Below, piece after piece: positions 35,828 to 44,659 of a stretch of DNA of 64,000 nt. Source of the DNA: Flavobacterium sp. SLB02 (GTDB lineage Bacteria > Bacteroidota > Bacteroidia > Flavobacteriales > Flavobacteriaceae); contig NZ_CP045928.1 of assembly GCF_009664855.1 (NCBI RefSeq), positions 1 through 64,000 on the forward strand, read 5' to 3'. Made by a program: the position numbers and the translations under genes. The notes below the pieces were generated by a model that saw nothing but the letters and a program-made list of their open reading frames with translations, was not told where the DNA came from and did not search any database. The stretch's first letter is position 1. The number at the start of each line of letters is the position of its first letter.

Positions 35828-36763
35828 CTAGAATTTCCATTTTAGGGCTATTGCTCCATAAAAAGTGGTGGTGAATTTAGGATCTGCCATATCTTTTTCT
35901 TTAAAAATATCTTTGATTTTTCTGTTTGTAGTCGAAAAATTACGAACAAGGGTAGTTCCTGCGGTAGGTTCTAATGTCCAATGTTCGCCAAATTTTAGCT
36001 GAGGTCGTAAACCAGCAATAATTTGCTGATAACCCAGTAGTGAAGATTTATTGCCAATTTTGGTTTCTGATGTCATTCCGCTTAGTTCTATAACCGCTTT
36101 TATATCGAAAGTATCAGACATTCGGTAACCAACTTCTGCACCTTCAGGAAAAGTAATTTTAAAATGTAAAGCCCCTCTGGATTCCCAATTAAAATAAATT
36201 CCGGGAAGTACCATCGGAACACCAAAACTATTCGTTAAAACTGGTCCTACACCCAAAGCCAGATTAGGATTGAATTGTTTGATAAAAAGAACACCCCCCT
36301 GAATTAAGACATCATCCTTATTAATTTCGACCATATCTGTATAAACACCAACAGAAGCCATAATCAATAAAGACCAGGAAGCAGAAATAGAGCGTAAATG
36401 CTTGACACCAATTTGCGCATTGAGAAGTTCAGTTGGAAAACCACCTTGAAATTCTACCGGAAGATCCTGAATTTCGTAATTCTTGTTTTCCATTCCGGCA
36501 TAACTTCCATTAAGAAAAACAGACCAAAGTTTGGGATGATTGTATTTGTCCATTTCTAAAGAAAGAGGTACTTCAAAAGTGATTTGAGCTCTTTTAAAAT
36601 TGCTCTCAGCATTTGTTTTAGTACTGTCCATTGGTCGTACGTATTTCGAAAAAGGAATGTAATCGACTTTGAATTCGCCAGAGATTCCGGATTGTGATCT
36701 TGCCGACAGTGCAGCTAATAATAAAAGAAAAAGCTGCAGGAGATAAAAAGCTGTTTTGTTCAT
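35828..36763 (-). CDS. DUF6268-like outer-membrane protein, candidate target of the LytTR regulator
   Basis: The 311-residue protein has a signal peptide (1-23, ending ARSQ) and a beta-rich body ending TFYGAIALKWKF, an outer-membrane barrel-type C-terminus. I assign DUF6268 only from general resemblance. It ends 2 bp from the end of the convergent LytTR regulator gene. Upstream is a direct repeat that fits the LytTR consensus and a near-consensus -7 box, so I infer that it is controlled by this two-component system. Confidence 0.65.
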   Translation of the reverse strand: MNKTAFYLLQLFLLLLAALSARSQSGISGEFKVDYIPFSKYVRPMDSTKTNAESNFKRAQITFEVPLSLEMDKYNHPKLWSVFLNGSYAGMENKNYEIQDLPVEFQGGFPTELLNAQIGVKHLRSISASWSLLIMASVGVYTDMVEINKDDVLIQGGVLFIKQFNPNLALGVGPVLTNSFGVPMVLPGIYFNWESRGALHFKITFPEGAEVGYRMSDTFDIKAVIELSGMTSETKIGNKSSLLGYQQIIAGLRPQLKFGEHWTLEPTAGTTLVRNFSTTNRKIKDIFKEKDMADPKFTTTFYGAIALKWKF

Positions 36764-36802
36764 GATTGGATTAATTTTTCTGCGAATTACCGCGTTCTAA
36801 AT

Positions 36803-36810
36803 CAATCCTA
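36803..36810 (-). promoter_or_regulatory. Candidate -7 element (TAGGATTG) of the DUF6268-like gene
   Basis: On the minus strand it differs from TAnnTTTG at one position. It lies 8 bp downstream of the proximal operator repeat and 40 bp before the ATG, with no TTG -33 box, as expected for an activator-dependent promoter. Confidence 0.45.
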
Positions 36811-36818
36811 AAAAATCA

Positions 36819-36853
36819 TTTGACTAATGGTACATTTGTTTTGACCAATGGTA
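36819..36853 (-). promoter_or_regulatory. Candidate LytTR operator: 14-bp direct repeat, 21-bp period
   Basis: On the minus strand TACCATTGGTCAAA (36853-36840) is followed by TACCATTAGTCAAA (36832-36819). The nonamers ACCATTGGT and ACCATTAGT each agree with the LytTR consensus [TA][AC][CA]GTTN[AG][TG] at 7 of 8 specified positions. A spacing of two helical turns is typical of LytTR sites. Confidence 0.55.
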
Positions 36854-36863
36854 TAAAAACAAC

Positions 36864-36897
36864 TAAACCCGAGAGACTATGCGATCTCTCGGGTTTA
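36864..36897. terminator. Hairpin terminator
   Basis: TAAACCCGAGAGA and TCTCTCGGGTTTA form a 13-bp stem with an 8-base loop. It lies beyond the start of the DUF6268-like gene and so isolates it from the gene at 36933-37448 and the DNA upstream. Confidence 0.75.
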
Positions 36898-36932
36898 TAC
36901 CAAAAACAAAAAAATAAAATAAACCTTATCTT

Positions 36933-37448
36933 TTATAATTTAAAACCATAGGCTAAACGTAAAGCCACCTGATTGGTATTAAATTTATCGTAGTCCTCAT
37001 AACGGACACTAATGTCAATGTATTTGTTGGCGTATCCAATTCCAGGCGCCCATAAAAAAGTAGTTTGGTTATAGTCGTTAGTAACGGCAAATCCTGCACC
37101 AACTTCACCCATAACATAAAATTGATCTTCCCAAACGAAGGCTTTAAAACCTGCTTTTGCCGGAATAAATCCAAGATCTTTTACTTCAACTCCATTTTGA
37201 TCTTTCATAAACAAGTTTGTAAAACCTGTAGTTAACGTCAACGATGCTTTCTTTGTCAAATCATATTGCAAACGAACATCTCCACCAAGCGACCATCTGT
37301 AATCATTGTCAGTTGGTATTCCACCATTTACACCAAAGCCCAATCTAAAACCCTGATCGTAATTTTTAATTTCGCTGTCCTGAGCGAAAGTAGTATTGGC
37401 ATATAAAAAAGCGAAGGCAGATAAGCATAACATTTGTAATTTTTTCAT
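36933..37448 (-). CDS. Outer-membrane beta-barrel protein, 171 residues
   Basis: The protein has a signal peptide (1-22, ending TTFAQ) and eight-stranded-barrel-type strands: FRLGFGVNGGIP, WSLGGDVRLQYDLTKKASLTLTTGF, FYVMGEVGAGFAV and a final NQVALRLAYGFKL. It probably sits in the outer membrane; the function is unknown. Confidence 0.75.
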   Translation of the reverse strand: MKKLQMLCLSAFAFLYANTTFAQDSEIKNYDQGFRLGFGVNGGIPTDNDYRWSLGGDVRLQYDLTKKASLTLTTGFTNLFMKDQNGVEVKDLGFIPAKAGFKAFVWEDQFYVMGEVGAGFAVTNDYNQTTFLWAPGIGYANKYIDISVRYEDYDKFNTNQVALRLAYGFKL

Positions 37449-37609
37449 GGCTAATATTTTTGAATTATTAATAGTGTAAAAGTAAAATAGAGGCCTTTTC
37501 GACTTGTTATATAATTTTTTGAAATTGTTATATAATATTAGGGTTCTTGAAAATTTACTTAATGTTTGCTTATGTTTTTAATAATGTGAAAGAATCCAAA
37601 GCTTCTGAT

Positions 37610-37617
37610 TATCTTTG
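37610..37617 (+). promoter_or_regulatory. Perfect -7 element (TATCTTTG) without an intact gene behind it
   Basis: It matches TAnnTTTG exactly. The nearest intact plus-strand gene starts 371 bp further on. Confidence 0.5.
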
Positions 37618-37621
37618 CCGA

Positions 37622-37870
37622 CTTAAAAAAGAAGTGGTGGTGAATTTAAAGCAGTACGACAAAGAGTTTTAGTATAATTAAGATTAGCATACCTTATTAT
37701 ATTAGGAATAGATATGCATTAATAATTTTTATATATAATATGCTGAATTAAAGGTAAAAGGAGTCTGAATCGGACTTTTGGCGGGATTAACTTCTGCGGT
37801 AATTTTCCTTTATATTGGCTTTCATTACCTAACAAAAAAATTAATCCAAAATTCACTTTCAAATAGTTAA
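37622..37870 (+). pseudogene. Possible decayed small membrane-protein gene
   Basis: In one frame the DNA reads LKKEVVVNLKQYDKEF and stop (37622-37672), then after several stops IGLLAGLTSAVIFLYIGF, continuing to HYLTKKLIQNSLSNS and stop (37769-37870), which is a convincing membrane helix. Another frame reads SIIKISIPYYIRNRYALIIF between them. It has no family assignment and could also be a leader RNA. Confidence 0.25.
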
Positions 37871-37988
37871 ATTTGAAAGATTAAAAACATTTCATAGATT
37901 CTCACAGATTATTTTATAAAAAATCATTTTAATTTGTGCAATCTGTGGCAAAAAAAGATAATAAGAACAAAATAATAAATAAATAAAA

Positions 37989-38216
37989 ATGGAATTACCT
38001 AAATTTTTACTCGGAGATAATACTGATTTTCCAGATGATATTTTCATCATTCACCTTGATTACCCAAGATTCATAATCAACTTAAAAGATGATGAGGTTG
38101 AGTTTATGGAAGAAGCTGAGGATCTTGACGAAGCGGAATTGAATGCTGAAATGGAAGGTTTAATTGTTTTGGCGAATGAGTTTTACGACAGGGAAATAAA
38201 ACGTTACGAGGAGTAG
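37989..38216 (+). CDS. Small acidic protein of unknown function
   Basis: The 75-residue protein starts ELPKFLLGDNTDFPDDIFIIHLDYPRFIINL and is very acidic after residue 34. It has no signal peptide or membrane helix. I recognise no named family, though the well-ordered strand pattern and clean start suggest a real gene. It may be cotranscribed with the sulfatase gene 58 bp downstream. Confidence 0.7.
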   Translation: MELPKFLLGDNTDFPDDIFIIHLDYPRFIINLKDDEVEFMEEAEDLDEAELNAEMEGLIVLANEFYDREIKRYEE

Positions 38217-38274
38217 AGATGCACAAGAGTGTGTCTAAGGTATGCTTCAACCTAAAATTAATTTATATCATCAA

Positions 38275-40209
38275 ATGAAAAAATTAAGTTTTTTAAAACC
38301 CATTTTTAATTTCATAGCAATCGGATTGCTAATTACTACTTTAAGCCGAATCTTTTTATTTTTTATATTTAAAGAAAGAGTAGTACAAACACCGGATTTC
38401 TGGTACATCTTTCCAATCGGTCTTCGAATGGATTTGATTTTACTTTGTTATTTGTCATTTCTACCGGCCGTTTTAATTACTTTTCTGCCGAATAAATGGC
38501 TTAAATTCACGAATAATTTTCTGGTAATTTATAGTTTCTTATTTCTGTTTCTGATTCTTTTTGTAGAATTGGCGTCACCGGATTTTGTAAAACAATATGA
38601 TACACGTCCGAATAAGATTTTCTTAGATTATCTTATTTATCCAAAAGAAGTAGTGGGTATGCTTTTAAAAAGTTATCTGACCTCTATCGTTGTTACTTTT
38701 ATAATTTTAGGAGTTGTAATTTATTTTGCATTCAAAAAAGGGAAAAAATATTTCTATACGACAAGTACCGAATACAAATTCAAACTGATGCTTTTTCCAT
38801 TAGTGGCTTTTTTATTGTTTTTTGGAGCACGTTCAAGTCTTACTTCAAAACGCCCAATCAATGCTAGTAATGCTGTTTTCTCCACAGATCAGTTGACAAA
38901 TACTCTAGGATTAAATTCATTTTATACTGTAGCTTTTGCAGCTTATTCAATAAAAAATGAAGGAAACACCAAGATGTATGGTAAAATGGATGAAGCCGAA
39001 GCGATTGCTCGTGTAAAAAAATACATGATTGCCGGACCAAATGATTTTACAGATGCCGAAATTCCGTTTTTGCATGTACAGCAACCAGATTCAGTAAAAC
39101 AGAAACCATACAATTTGGTGATCTTTTTGCAAGAAAGTTTAGGTGCCGAATACGTTGGAGTTTTAGGAGGAAAACCATTAACACCAGAATTTGATAAATT
39201 ATCTAAAGAAGGATTATTGTTTACCAATTTATATTGTACGGGAACAAGAAGCGTTCGCGGAATCGAAGCGGTTGTAACCGGATTTTTACCTTCTCCATCA
39301 GAAAGTGTAGTGAAACTAGGAAATTCGCAACAAGGATTTTTTACTTTGGCGGAAGCTTTAAAACAAAAAGGGTATGACACCAGTTTTATTTATGGCGGAA
39401 TGGCAAATTTTGACAATATGGCTTCGTTTTTCAACGGAAATGGTTTTGAAAATATTGTAGATCAGGAAGATTTTGAATCTGATGGAAACAAATATGCTTT
39501 CAAAGGAACCTGGGGTTATTCTGATGAAGATTTGGTTACTAAAGCCAACAATTATTTTAAAGCAAAAGGAGATAAACCATTCTTCTCTTTAATGTTCTCG
39601 ACTTCAAATCATGAACCTTTTGAATATCCTGCCGGAAGAATCAAACCTTATGATGCGAAGCCTGCAACGGTAAACAACGCCATGAAATACGCCGATTTCT
39701 CTATTGGGAAATTCTTCGAAATGGCTAAAAAAGAACCTTATTTCAAAAACACGATTTTCATCGTAATTGCCGATCATAATACCAGAACGTACGGAAAAAA
39801 TTTAGTGCCAATTAATAAGTTCCATATTCCGGCTTTGATTATAGGGCCTGGAGTTCCAAAAGGGACTTCATATAGTAAACTGGCAAGTCAGATTGATATT
39901 CCGCCAACATTGTTGAGTTATTTAGGACTTCCGTTTGAAACGCCAATGGTAGGGAGAAATCTAAACAAACTAGATCCAAAAACACAAGGAAGATCGATTA
40001 TGCAGTTTAATGACATCAATGCGTTCAGAGTTGAGAACCAAGTTGTAATCATGCAACCAAACTTGAAACCTTTACAATTCGAAATCAAAAACGATACGAC
40101 TTTAATTCCGGTAAAATTAAATGAAGAATTAGCAAAAGATGCTTTGGCGCATGTAATTACGGCAGGAAATTTATATAAAGAAAACAAATATAAGTTGAGA
40201 AAAAAATAG
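38275..40209 (+). CDS. LTA-synthase-like sulfatase (phosphoglycerol transferase family)
   Basis: The protein of about 644 residues has five N-terminal membrane helices (to about residue 185) and a periplasmic sulfatase-fold domain with NLVIFLQESLGAEYVG (first metal site), the nucleophilic Thr in CTGTRSVRG, and FIVIADHN near the second metal site. Relatives transfer phosphoglycerol or phosphoethanolamine to envelope glycans. The acceptor here is unknown. An in-frame ATG at 38242 would add 11 polar residues; the ATG at 38275 (MKKLSFLKPIF) gives a better membrane N-terminus. Confidence 0.9.
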   Translation: MKKLSFLKPIFNFIAIGLLITTLSRIFLFFIFKERVVQTPDFWYIFPIGLRMDLILLCYLSFLPAVLITFLPNKWLKFTNNFLVIYSFLFLFLILFVELASPDFVKQYDTRPNKIFLDYLIYPKEVVGMLLKSYLTSIVVTFIILGVVIYFAFKKGKKYFYTTSTEYKFKLMLFPLVAFLLFFGARSSLTSKRPINASNAVFSTDQLTNTLGLNSFYTVAFAAYSIKNEGNTKMYGKMDEAEAIARVKKYMIAGPNDFTDAEIPFLHVQQPDSVKQKPYNLVIFLQESLGAEYVGVLGGKPLTPEFDKLSKEGLLFTNLYCTGTRSVRGIEAVVTGFLPSPSESVVKLGNSQQGFFTLAEALKQKGYDTSFIYGGMANFDNMASFFNGNGFENIVDQEDFESDGNKYAFKGTWGYSDEDLVTKANNYFKAKGDKPFFSLMFSTSNHEPFEYPAGRIKPYDAKPATVNNAMKYADFSIGKFFEMAKKEPYFKNTIFIVIADHNTRTYGKNLVPINKFHIPALIIGPGVPKGTSYSKLASQIDIPPTLLSYLGLPFETPMVGRNLNKLDPKTQGRSIMQFNDINAFRVENQVVIMQPNLKPLQFEIKNDTTLIPVKLNEELAKDALAHVITAGNLYKENKYKLRKK

Positions 40210-40272
40210 GTTCAAAGGGACAAAGGTTCAAAGATACAGAGTGTGAAAACTTTGTCGCTTTGAACCTTTGCT
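40209..40272. repeat. Inverted repeat between convergent genes, CAAAGGTTCAAAG arms
   Basis: The words ACAAAGGTTCAAAG and CTTTGAACCTTTG face each other and may terminate both the sulfatase gene and meaB. They are related to the repeat at 13666-13858. Confidence 0.6.
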
Positions 40273-41368
40273 ACTTTGTGTCTTTATTAAAATATAATTT
40301 TAATAAATTAGAAGCAGCTGCAAAAGGTGATATTTCATCGTTTTGCACTGCTTTTTTGTTTTGTTCGAGTTGCGAAATGATGTCAGGCTGATTGTAGAAA
40401 TTTAATTTTAATTGTTCGTTTATGGTTTCCATCATCCAGAAATGATTTTGGTCTTTTCGTTTTTCAGGAAAGAAACCGGATTCATTAGTTTGCTCAAAAT
40501 AGTTGGAGATAGTATCCCAGATTTCTGAAATGCCTTCTTTGGTGATGGCGCTGCAAGTTGTAACTTTTGGCTGCCAGTTTGATTTTTTTGGAGGAAATAA
40601 ATGCAAAGCACGGTTGAATTCCAGTTTTGCCTGATTTGCTTTTTTGATATTATCACCATCAGCTTTGTTGATGACGATAGCATCGGCCATTTCCATGATA
40701 CCACGTTTAATACCTTGTAATTCATCGCCGGCACCTGAAATTTTTAATAATAGAAAGAAATCTACCATGCTATGTACAGCAGTTTCGCTTTGCCCGACAC
40801 CAACTGTTTCGATAATAATAGTATCAAAACCTGCCGCTTCGCATAAAATAATAGATTCACGTGTTTTACGGGCTACACCGCCCAAAGTATCTCCAGAAGC
40901 ACTTGGTCTGATAAAGGCATTTTCATCCTTTACAAGCTCTTCCATACGGGTTTTATCGCCTAGAATACTTCCGTGCGAAAGCGAGCTGCTCGGGTCAACA
41001 GCCAGTACTGCAACTTTTTTGCCTAACTGAGTCAGGAAACTTCCAAAAGCTTCAATAAAAGTACTTTTTCCAACACCGGGAACTCCCGTGATTCCTATTC
41101 GGATAGATTTGTTGGCATGAGGCAAACATCCATTAATAACTTCGTTTGCTTTTGCAGCATGTTCAGGATTGGTGCTTTCGACCAAAGTGATGGCGCGGCT
41201 AAGTGATGCGATGTTTTGGTTTAAAATTCCGTCAATCAATTCACCAGAAGAAGGCTGTTGTCTTCTATTCTTTTTAATTTGATGGATAGCAGCAACATTC
41301 GTGATTTCAGGAGATGAAATTCCGGCCTTTTCTTGTAAGCTGCTGGATTGTTTTTTTGAACTTGACAA
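40271..41368 (-). CDS. meaB: Methylmalonyl-CoA mutase-associated GTPase MeaB
   Basis: The 365-residue G3E-type GTPase (ArgK/MeaB) has Walker A GVPGVGKST (95-103), an ETVGVGQSE switch, and NKADGDN (guanine specificity). It guards the adenosylcobalamin of methylmalonyl-CoA mutase. The mutase genes are not in the window. The start is TTG, giving MSSSKKQSSSLQ; no in-frame ATG lies near. Confidence 0.94.
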   Translation of the reverse strand: MSSSKKQSSSLQEKAGISSPEITNVAAIHQIKKNRRQQPSSGELIDGILNQNIASLSRAITLVESTNPEHAAKANEVINGCLPHANKSIRIGITGVPGVGKSTFIEAFGSFLTQLGKKVAVLAVDPSSSLSHGSILGDKTRMEELVKDENAFIRPSASGDTLGGVARKTRESIILCEAAGFDTIIIETVGVGQSETAVHSMVDFFLLLKISGAGDELQGIKRGIMEMADAIVINKADGDNIKKANQAKLEFNRALHLFPPKKSNWQPKVTTCSAITKEGISEIWDTISNYFEQTNESGFFPEKRKDQNHFWMMETINEQLKLNFYNQPDIISQLEQNKKAVQNDEISPFAAASNLLKLYFNKDTK

Positions 41369-41451
41369 AGTATTGTTTTTGGTATTGTAAAAGTACAGAA
41401 AACAAAAACAGTTTCAAAAAAGGATTTTCTTTGAAACTGTTTTATTAATAG

Positions 41452-41668
41452 AACACGAATTTCACTAATTTTCACGAATGTTTTTTTATTAAATTACGTT
41501 CTGTTTGTCATCCTGACGAAGGAAGGATCTTCGCGAGAAACTCTATAATCAAAATCTGCAATCTTTGTCGAGCTACTTACGGAGATCCTTCCTTCGTAAG
41601 GATGACAAACAGTACTTATTGTGAGTGTTTTAATATATAATTCGTGAAAATTCGTGAAATTAGTGTTT
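41452..41668. repeat. Nested inverted repeat between meaB and the oxidoreductase gene
   Basis: The outer arms (41452-41480 and 41638-41668) contain CGAATTTCACTAATTTTCACGAAT-like words and their complement. The inner arms at 41501-41530 and 41583-41612 are 30 bp with one mismatch and contain GTCATCCTGACGAAGGAAGG. That inner word is familiar from intergenic repeats of many bacteria (from memory). It accounts for most of this 299-base gap. Confidence 0.85.
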
Positions 41669-42309
41669 TAATACCCCGCAGTAAAACGTACCTGATGGTG
41701 TTTTGGAGTTTCTGCTTCATCTGCAATAACAACTGCTAAGTCTTCTACAGAAAGAATACTTCTTTGTTCGTCATTAAAAACTGGATTTTCTAAACCTAAA
41801 CGGTATTTTCCTGTTCTTCCTGTTGTAATTCCAGCATGCATTTCGAAAGCCGGACTAAAAAATGCCCAATCCAAATCTTTTTCTTCCTTAATAACGTTGA
41901 GGTAATCTCTTGCAGCAGATGCCGCTGCATGATATTCTTTAGGGAAATCAGGAGTGTCAACTGCTTGTACACCTGGTGCTACGAATAAACTTCCGCCACC
42001 TCCAATAGTAATAAAACGTTTTACACCAGATTTTTTTGCAGCTTCCTGAATTGATTTTGATCCTTTGCTAAAATCATCAGTATAGTTAGGATTCGTCCAA
42101 CCCGGATTATAAGCATTAATGATCACATCATTTCCTTTAAGGATTTCTGCCAAAGCATCAACATTAAAAACATCAGCTTTAACCCATTTAACATTTTTGG
42201 TATCGTTTGGAGTTCTTGCAATAGCAGTAATGTCATGATTTCTGTTTGCTAATTCGTTTAAAATGGCTGATCCAACAAATCCTGTTGCTCCAATAAGTGC
42301 GATTTTCAT
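41668..42309 (-). CDS. NAD(P)-binding atypical SDR oxidoreductase
   Basis: The 213-residue protein has the N-terminal Rossmann loop GATGFVGSAIL (8-18) and the layout of NmrA/YwnB-like atypical SDRs, with no classical YxxxK site. It reads as an NADP-dependent reductase or a redox sensor. The Rrf2 regulator gene lies 58 bp upstream on the same strand, a common pairing in which the regulator controls the oxidoreductase. Confidence 0.85.
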   Translation of the reverse strand: MKIALIGATGFVGSAILNELANRNHDITAIARTPNDTKNVKWVKADVFNVDALAEILKGNDVIINAYNPGWTNPNYTDDFSKGSKSIQEAAKKSGVKRFITIGGGGSLFVAPGVQAVDTPDFPKEYHAAASAARDYLNVIKEEKDLDWAFFSPAFEMHAGITTGRTGKYRLGLENPVFNDEQRSILSVEDLAVVIADEAETPKHHQVRFTAGY

Positions 42310-42367
42310 AATATATAAATTTTAATTAGTAATAAAAATTGTTACAGTTTTGATTAAAAAAATACTT

Positions 42368-42775
42368 TTAGAATTGATTAGAAAAATCTTCCAATGAGAT
42401 ACCTTCTAATTGTAAACCAACTTTTTGATTCATATCAGCATACAGAGAACTTAAATTCTCATTGATTTTTTTCCCCACCGGACAATCCGGATTAGGCTGA
42501 TTTTTTGCATAACCTAAATTAATGGTTTCAAAAGTCATTTCAAATATTTCTTTTAATGTAATTTTCGAAGGATCTACAGACAGTTTTGTTCCGCCATTTT
42601 TACCTTCTTTACTTTCTACAATATGATTAGCTTTCAGATTTGCAATTTCCTTTCGAACCAAAACAGGGTTCAAATTGATACTTCCTGCAATAAATTCAGA
42701 TGACAAATAATCATTAGGGAATTTAGTGAGCAAAGTAAGAATGTGAATCGTTATGGCAAATTTACCTGAAATCAT
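42368..42775 (-). CDS. Rrf2-family transcriptional regulator
   Basis: The 135-residue protein has a winged-helix domain with an Rrf2-type recognition region (INLNPVLVRKEIANLKANHIVESKEGKNGG). It has a single cysteine, Cys98 in NPDCPVG, so it cannot ligate an Fe-S cluster by three cysteines as IscR does. It is more like YwnA/CymR-type members that respond by thiol chemistry or protein contact. Confidence 0.88.
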   Translation of the reverse strand: MISGKFAITIHILTLLTKFPNDYLSSEFIAGSINLNPVLVRKEIANLKANHIVESKEGKNGGTKLSVDPSKITLKEIFEMTFETINLGYAKNQPNPDCPVGKKINENLSSLYADMNQKVGLQLEGISLEDFSNQF

Positions 42776-42893
42776 ACTGTAATAAAATATGTTACAAATG
42801 TAATTAGATTGATAGTAATAAAAAAAGATTTTAACGAAAAATTAAAATTCGCCAACAATTTATAAATCCTTATTTTTGTGATTACTCAACCAT

Positions 42894-43805
42894 ATGAACA
42901 ATTTTATACTTATATTTTTCTTTCTTGCACTAGGTTTGGTCTTGCAGCATATAAAGCAATTTCCAACTCATATTTATAAGGTTTTAAATAAGATTGTAAT
43001 TTATATATGTTTACCGGCGATTACCTTATATCATATTCCCAAAATAAAATGGAGTAACGAATTGTTATTCCCAATAGCCTCAGGCTGGATTAGTTTTATG
43101 CTGGCTTTTGTATTTTTTCATTTTTTAGGAAAAAGAAAAGGCTGGTCTAATAAACTCATTGGATGTTTGATTCTGACAGCGGGATTAAGTAATTCATCCT
43201 TTCTCGGCTATCCTATTATCGAAGCTTTGTTTGGTAAAAAAGGACTGGAAACCGCGATTCTTGTCGATCAGCCGGGAACTTTTGTAGTGGTTTCAACTTT
43301 AGGTGTTTTCGTGGCGGCTTTTTATTCAAAAGGAAGTCCGGACGCTTTTAGTATTTTCAAAAAAATAATCTTTTTTCCTCCCTTTATCACTTTTGTAGTA
43401 GCTTGTTTAATGAATGTCTTTCAATATGATTTAGATTTAAATCTTCAGACTGCTTTATTAAAAATAGGAAGTTTGGTAACTCCTCTTGCTTTACTTTCGG
43501 TAGGACTGCAACTTACTTTTGATCGAAAAAGTCAGCATTGGCGATTTCTTAGACTCGGACTTTTCTTTAGGCTTATTGTAACGCCTTCTGTCATTTTCGT
43601 CTTATATGTCGTTGTTTTCAACCAACATTCTGAAGCCATAAAAATAACCATTATGGAAATGGCAATGGCACCCATGATTACAGGCGCAATTTTAGCTTCG
43701 ACCTATGGTTTAAAACCAAAATTAAGCAGTATGATGATTGGTTTTGGAATCCCAATTTCCTTCGTAACCCTTGCTATTTGGTACTTTGTGGTAAGTTTTA
43801 TTTAG
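42894..43805 (+). CDS. AEC-family transporter (auxin efflux carrier superfamily)
   Basis: The 303-residue protein has about ten membrane helices in the two-repeat AEC arrangement. ICLPAITLYHIPK and LGYPIIEALFG in the first half, and MAMAPMITGAILASTYGLKPKLSSMMIGFGIP in the second, are typical. It would carry organic anions or other small molecules across the inner membrane; the substrate is unknown. It is divergent from the Rrf2 gene. Confidence 0.88.
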   Translation: MNNFILIFFFLALGLVLQHIKQFPTHIYKVLNKIVIYICLPAITLYHIPKIKWSNELLFPIASGWISFMLAFVFFHFLGKRKGWSNKLIGCLILTAGLSNSSFLGYPIIEALFGKKGLETAILVDQPGTFVVVSTLGVFVAAFYSKGSPDAFSIFKKIIFFPPFITFVVACLMNVFQYDLDLNLQTALLKIGSLVTPLALLSVGLQLTFDRKSQHWRFLRLGLFFRLIVTPSVIFVLYVVVFNQHSEAIKITIMEMAMAPMITGAILASTYGLKPKLSSMMIGFGIPISFVTLAIWYFVVSFI

Positions 43806-43916
43806 TTTGAATCCTTAACTAGATAGGAAAAATAGAATTTTAACTTTTTTTTAAAAAATCCGTGTTTTCCTTATGCCTTTTTTGACTAATTTTAGATGAA
43901 CTAAAAAAATATAATT

Positions 43917-44555
43917 ATGTCAACATTAAGATTAGGAGATATTGCTCCAGATTTTCATGCAGAAACAACCGAAGGACCAATCAATTTTCATCAATGGTTA
44001 GGAGATTCCTGGGGAGTTTTATTTTCGCATCCTGCAGATTTTACCCCTGTGTGTACGACTGAATTAGGGACAGTTGCCAATTATGTTCCTGAATTTAAAA
44101 AGAGAAATACTAAAGTAATCGCTTTGAGTGTTGATGGTTTAGAGTCTCACAAAGAATGGATCAAAGACATCAACGAAACACAAAATACAACCGTTAATTT
44201 CCCTATCATTGCCGACGAAGATAAAAAAATAGCGACTCTATATGATATGCTGCATCCTAATGCAAGTGAGAAATTTACGGTACGTTCAGTTTTTGTTATT
44301 GGCCCGGATAAAAAGATAAAGTTAACCTTGACTTATCCAGCTTCAACAGGAAGAAATTTTGATGAATTATTGCGTGTTATCGATAGTTTGCAACTTACGG
44401 CAGATTACAGCGTAGCAACCCCGGCAAACTGGAAAGACGGACAAGACGTTGTAATTACGCCTGCTGTTCCGGATAGTGATATTCCGGCAAAATTCCCAAA
44501 AGGGCATACAGCTATCAAACCTTATTTGCGCCTAACACCGCAACCGAATAAATAA
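43917..44555 (+). CDS. 1-Cys peroxiredoxin (Prx6 type)
   Basis: The 212-residue protein has the peroxidatic motif PADFTPVCTTELG with Cys46 and Thr43, and the long C-terminal domain typical of Prx6. Cys46 is the only cysteine in the protein, so it must be recycled by an external thiol. It reduces H2O2 and alkyl hydroperoxides in the cytoplasm. Confidence 0.94.
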   Translation: MSTLRLGDIAPDFHAETTEGPINFHQWLGDSWGVLFSHPADFTPVCTTELGTVANYVPEFKKRNTKVIALSVDGLESHKEWIKDINETQNTTVNFPIIADEDKKIATLYDMLHPNASEKFTVRSVFVIGPDKKIKLTLTYPASTGRNFDELLRVIDSLQLTADYSVATPANWKDGQDVVITPAVPDSDIPAKFPKGHTAIKPYLRLTPQPNK

Positions 44556-44559
44556 GTTT

Positions 44560-44656
44560 CTATGTTGCTGAGAGGCTAAGTTTCTAAGATTTAAAAGTTT
44601 TATATAAAAAAAAAAAAAAAACTCAGCATCTTAGAAACTTAGCCTCTTAGTAACTT
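44560..44656. repeat. Inverted repeat with a 15-A run between convergent genes
   Basis: AGAGGCTAAGTTTCTAAGAT and its near-complement ATCTTAGAAACTTAGCCTCT enclose a homopolymer of 15 A at about 44608-44622. The homopolymer is a likely slippage site. It probably terminates both flanking genes. A related half word occurs at 53286-53306. Confidence 0.75.
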
Positions 44657-44659
44657 TAC

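Larger units (their letters stand above)
37449..37988. other. 540-base gap before a small acidic protein gene
   Basis: It contains a perfect -7 box (37610-37617) followed by a stretch with coding-like fragments but no open gene (see 37622-37870), and a CTCACAGATTATTT ... AATCTGTGGC-type repeat at 37900-37950. The bases before 37600 are plain AT-rich DNA. Confidence 0.5.

Noticed and set aside
37632..37648. 17-base identity (AAGTGGTGGTGAATTTA) with 35863-35879
   Set aside because: A single match of this length is close to what chance allows in 64 kb, and one copy is inside a coding region in another frame.
40644..41030. Open frame antisense to meaB, and many similar frames opposite purB, the KefB-like gene, the TonB receptor and secA
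   Set aside because: They overlap strongly supported genes, show no family motifs and have the composition of reverse-complement shadows.
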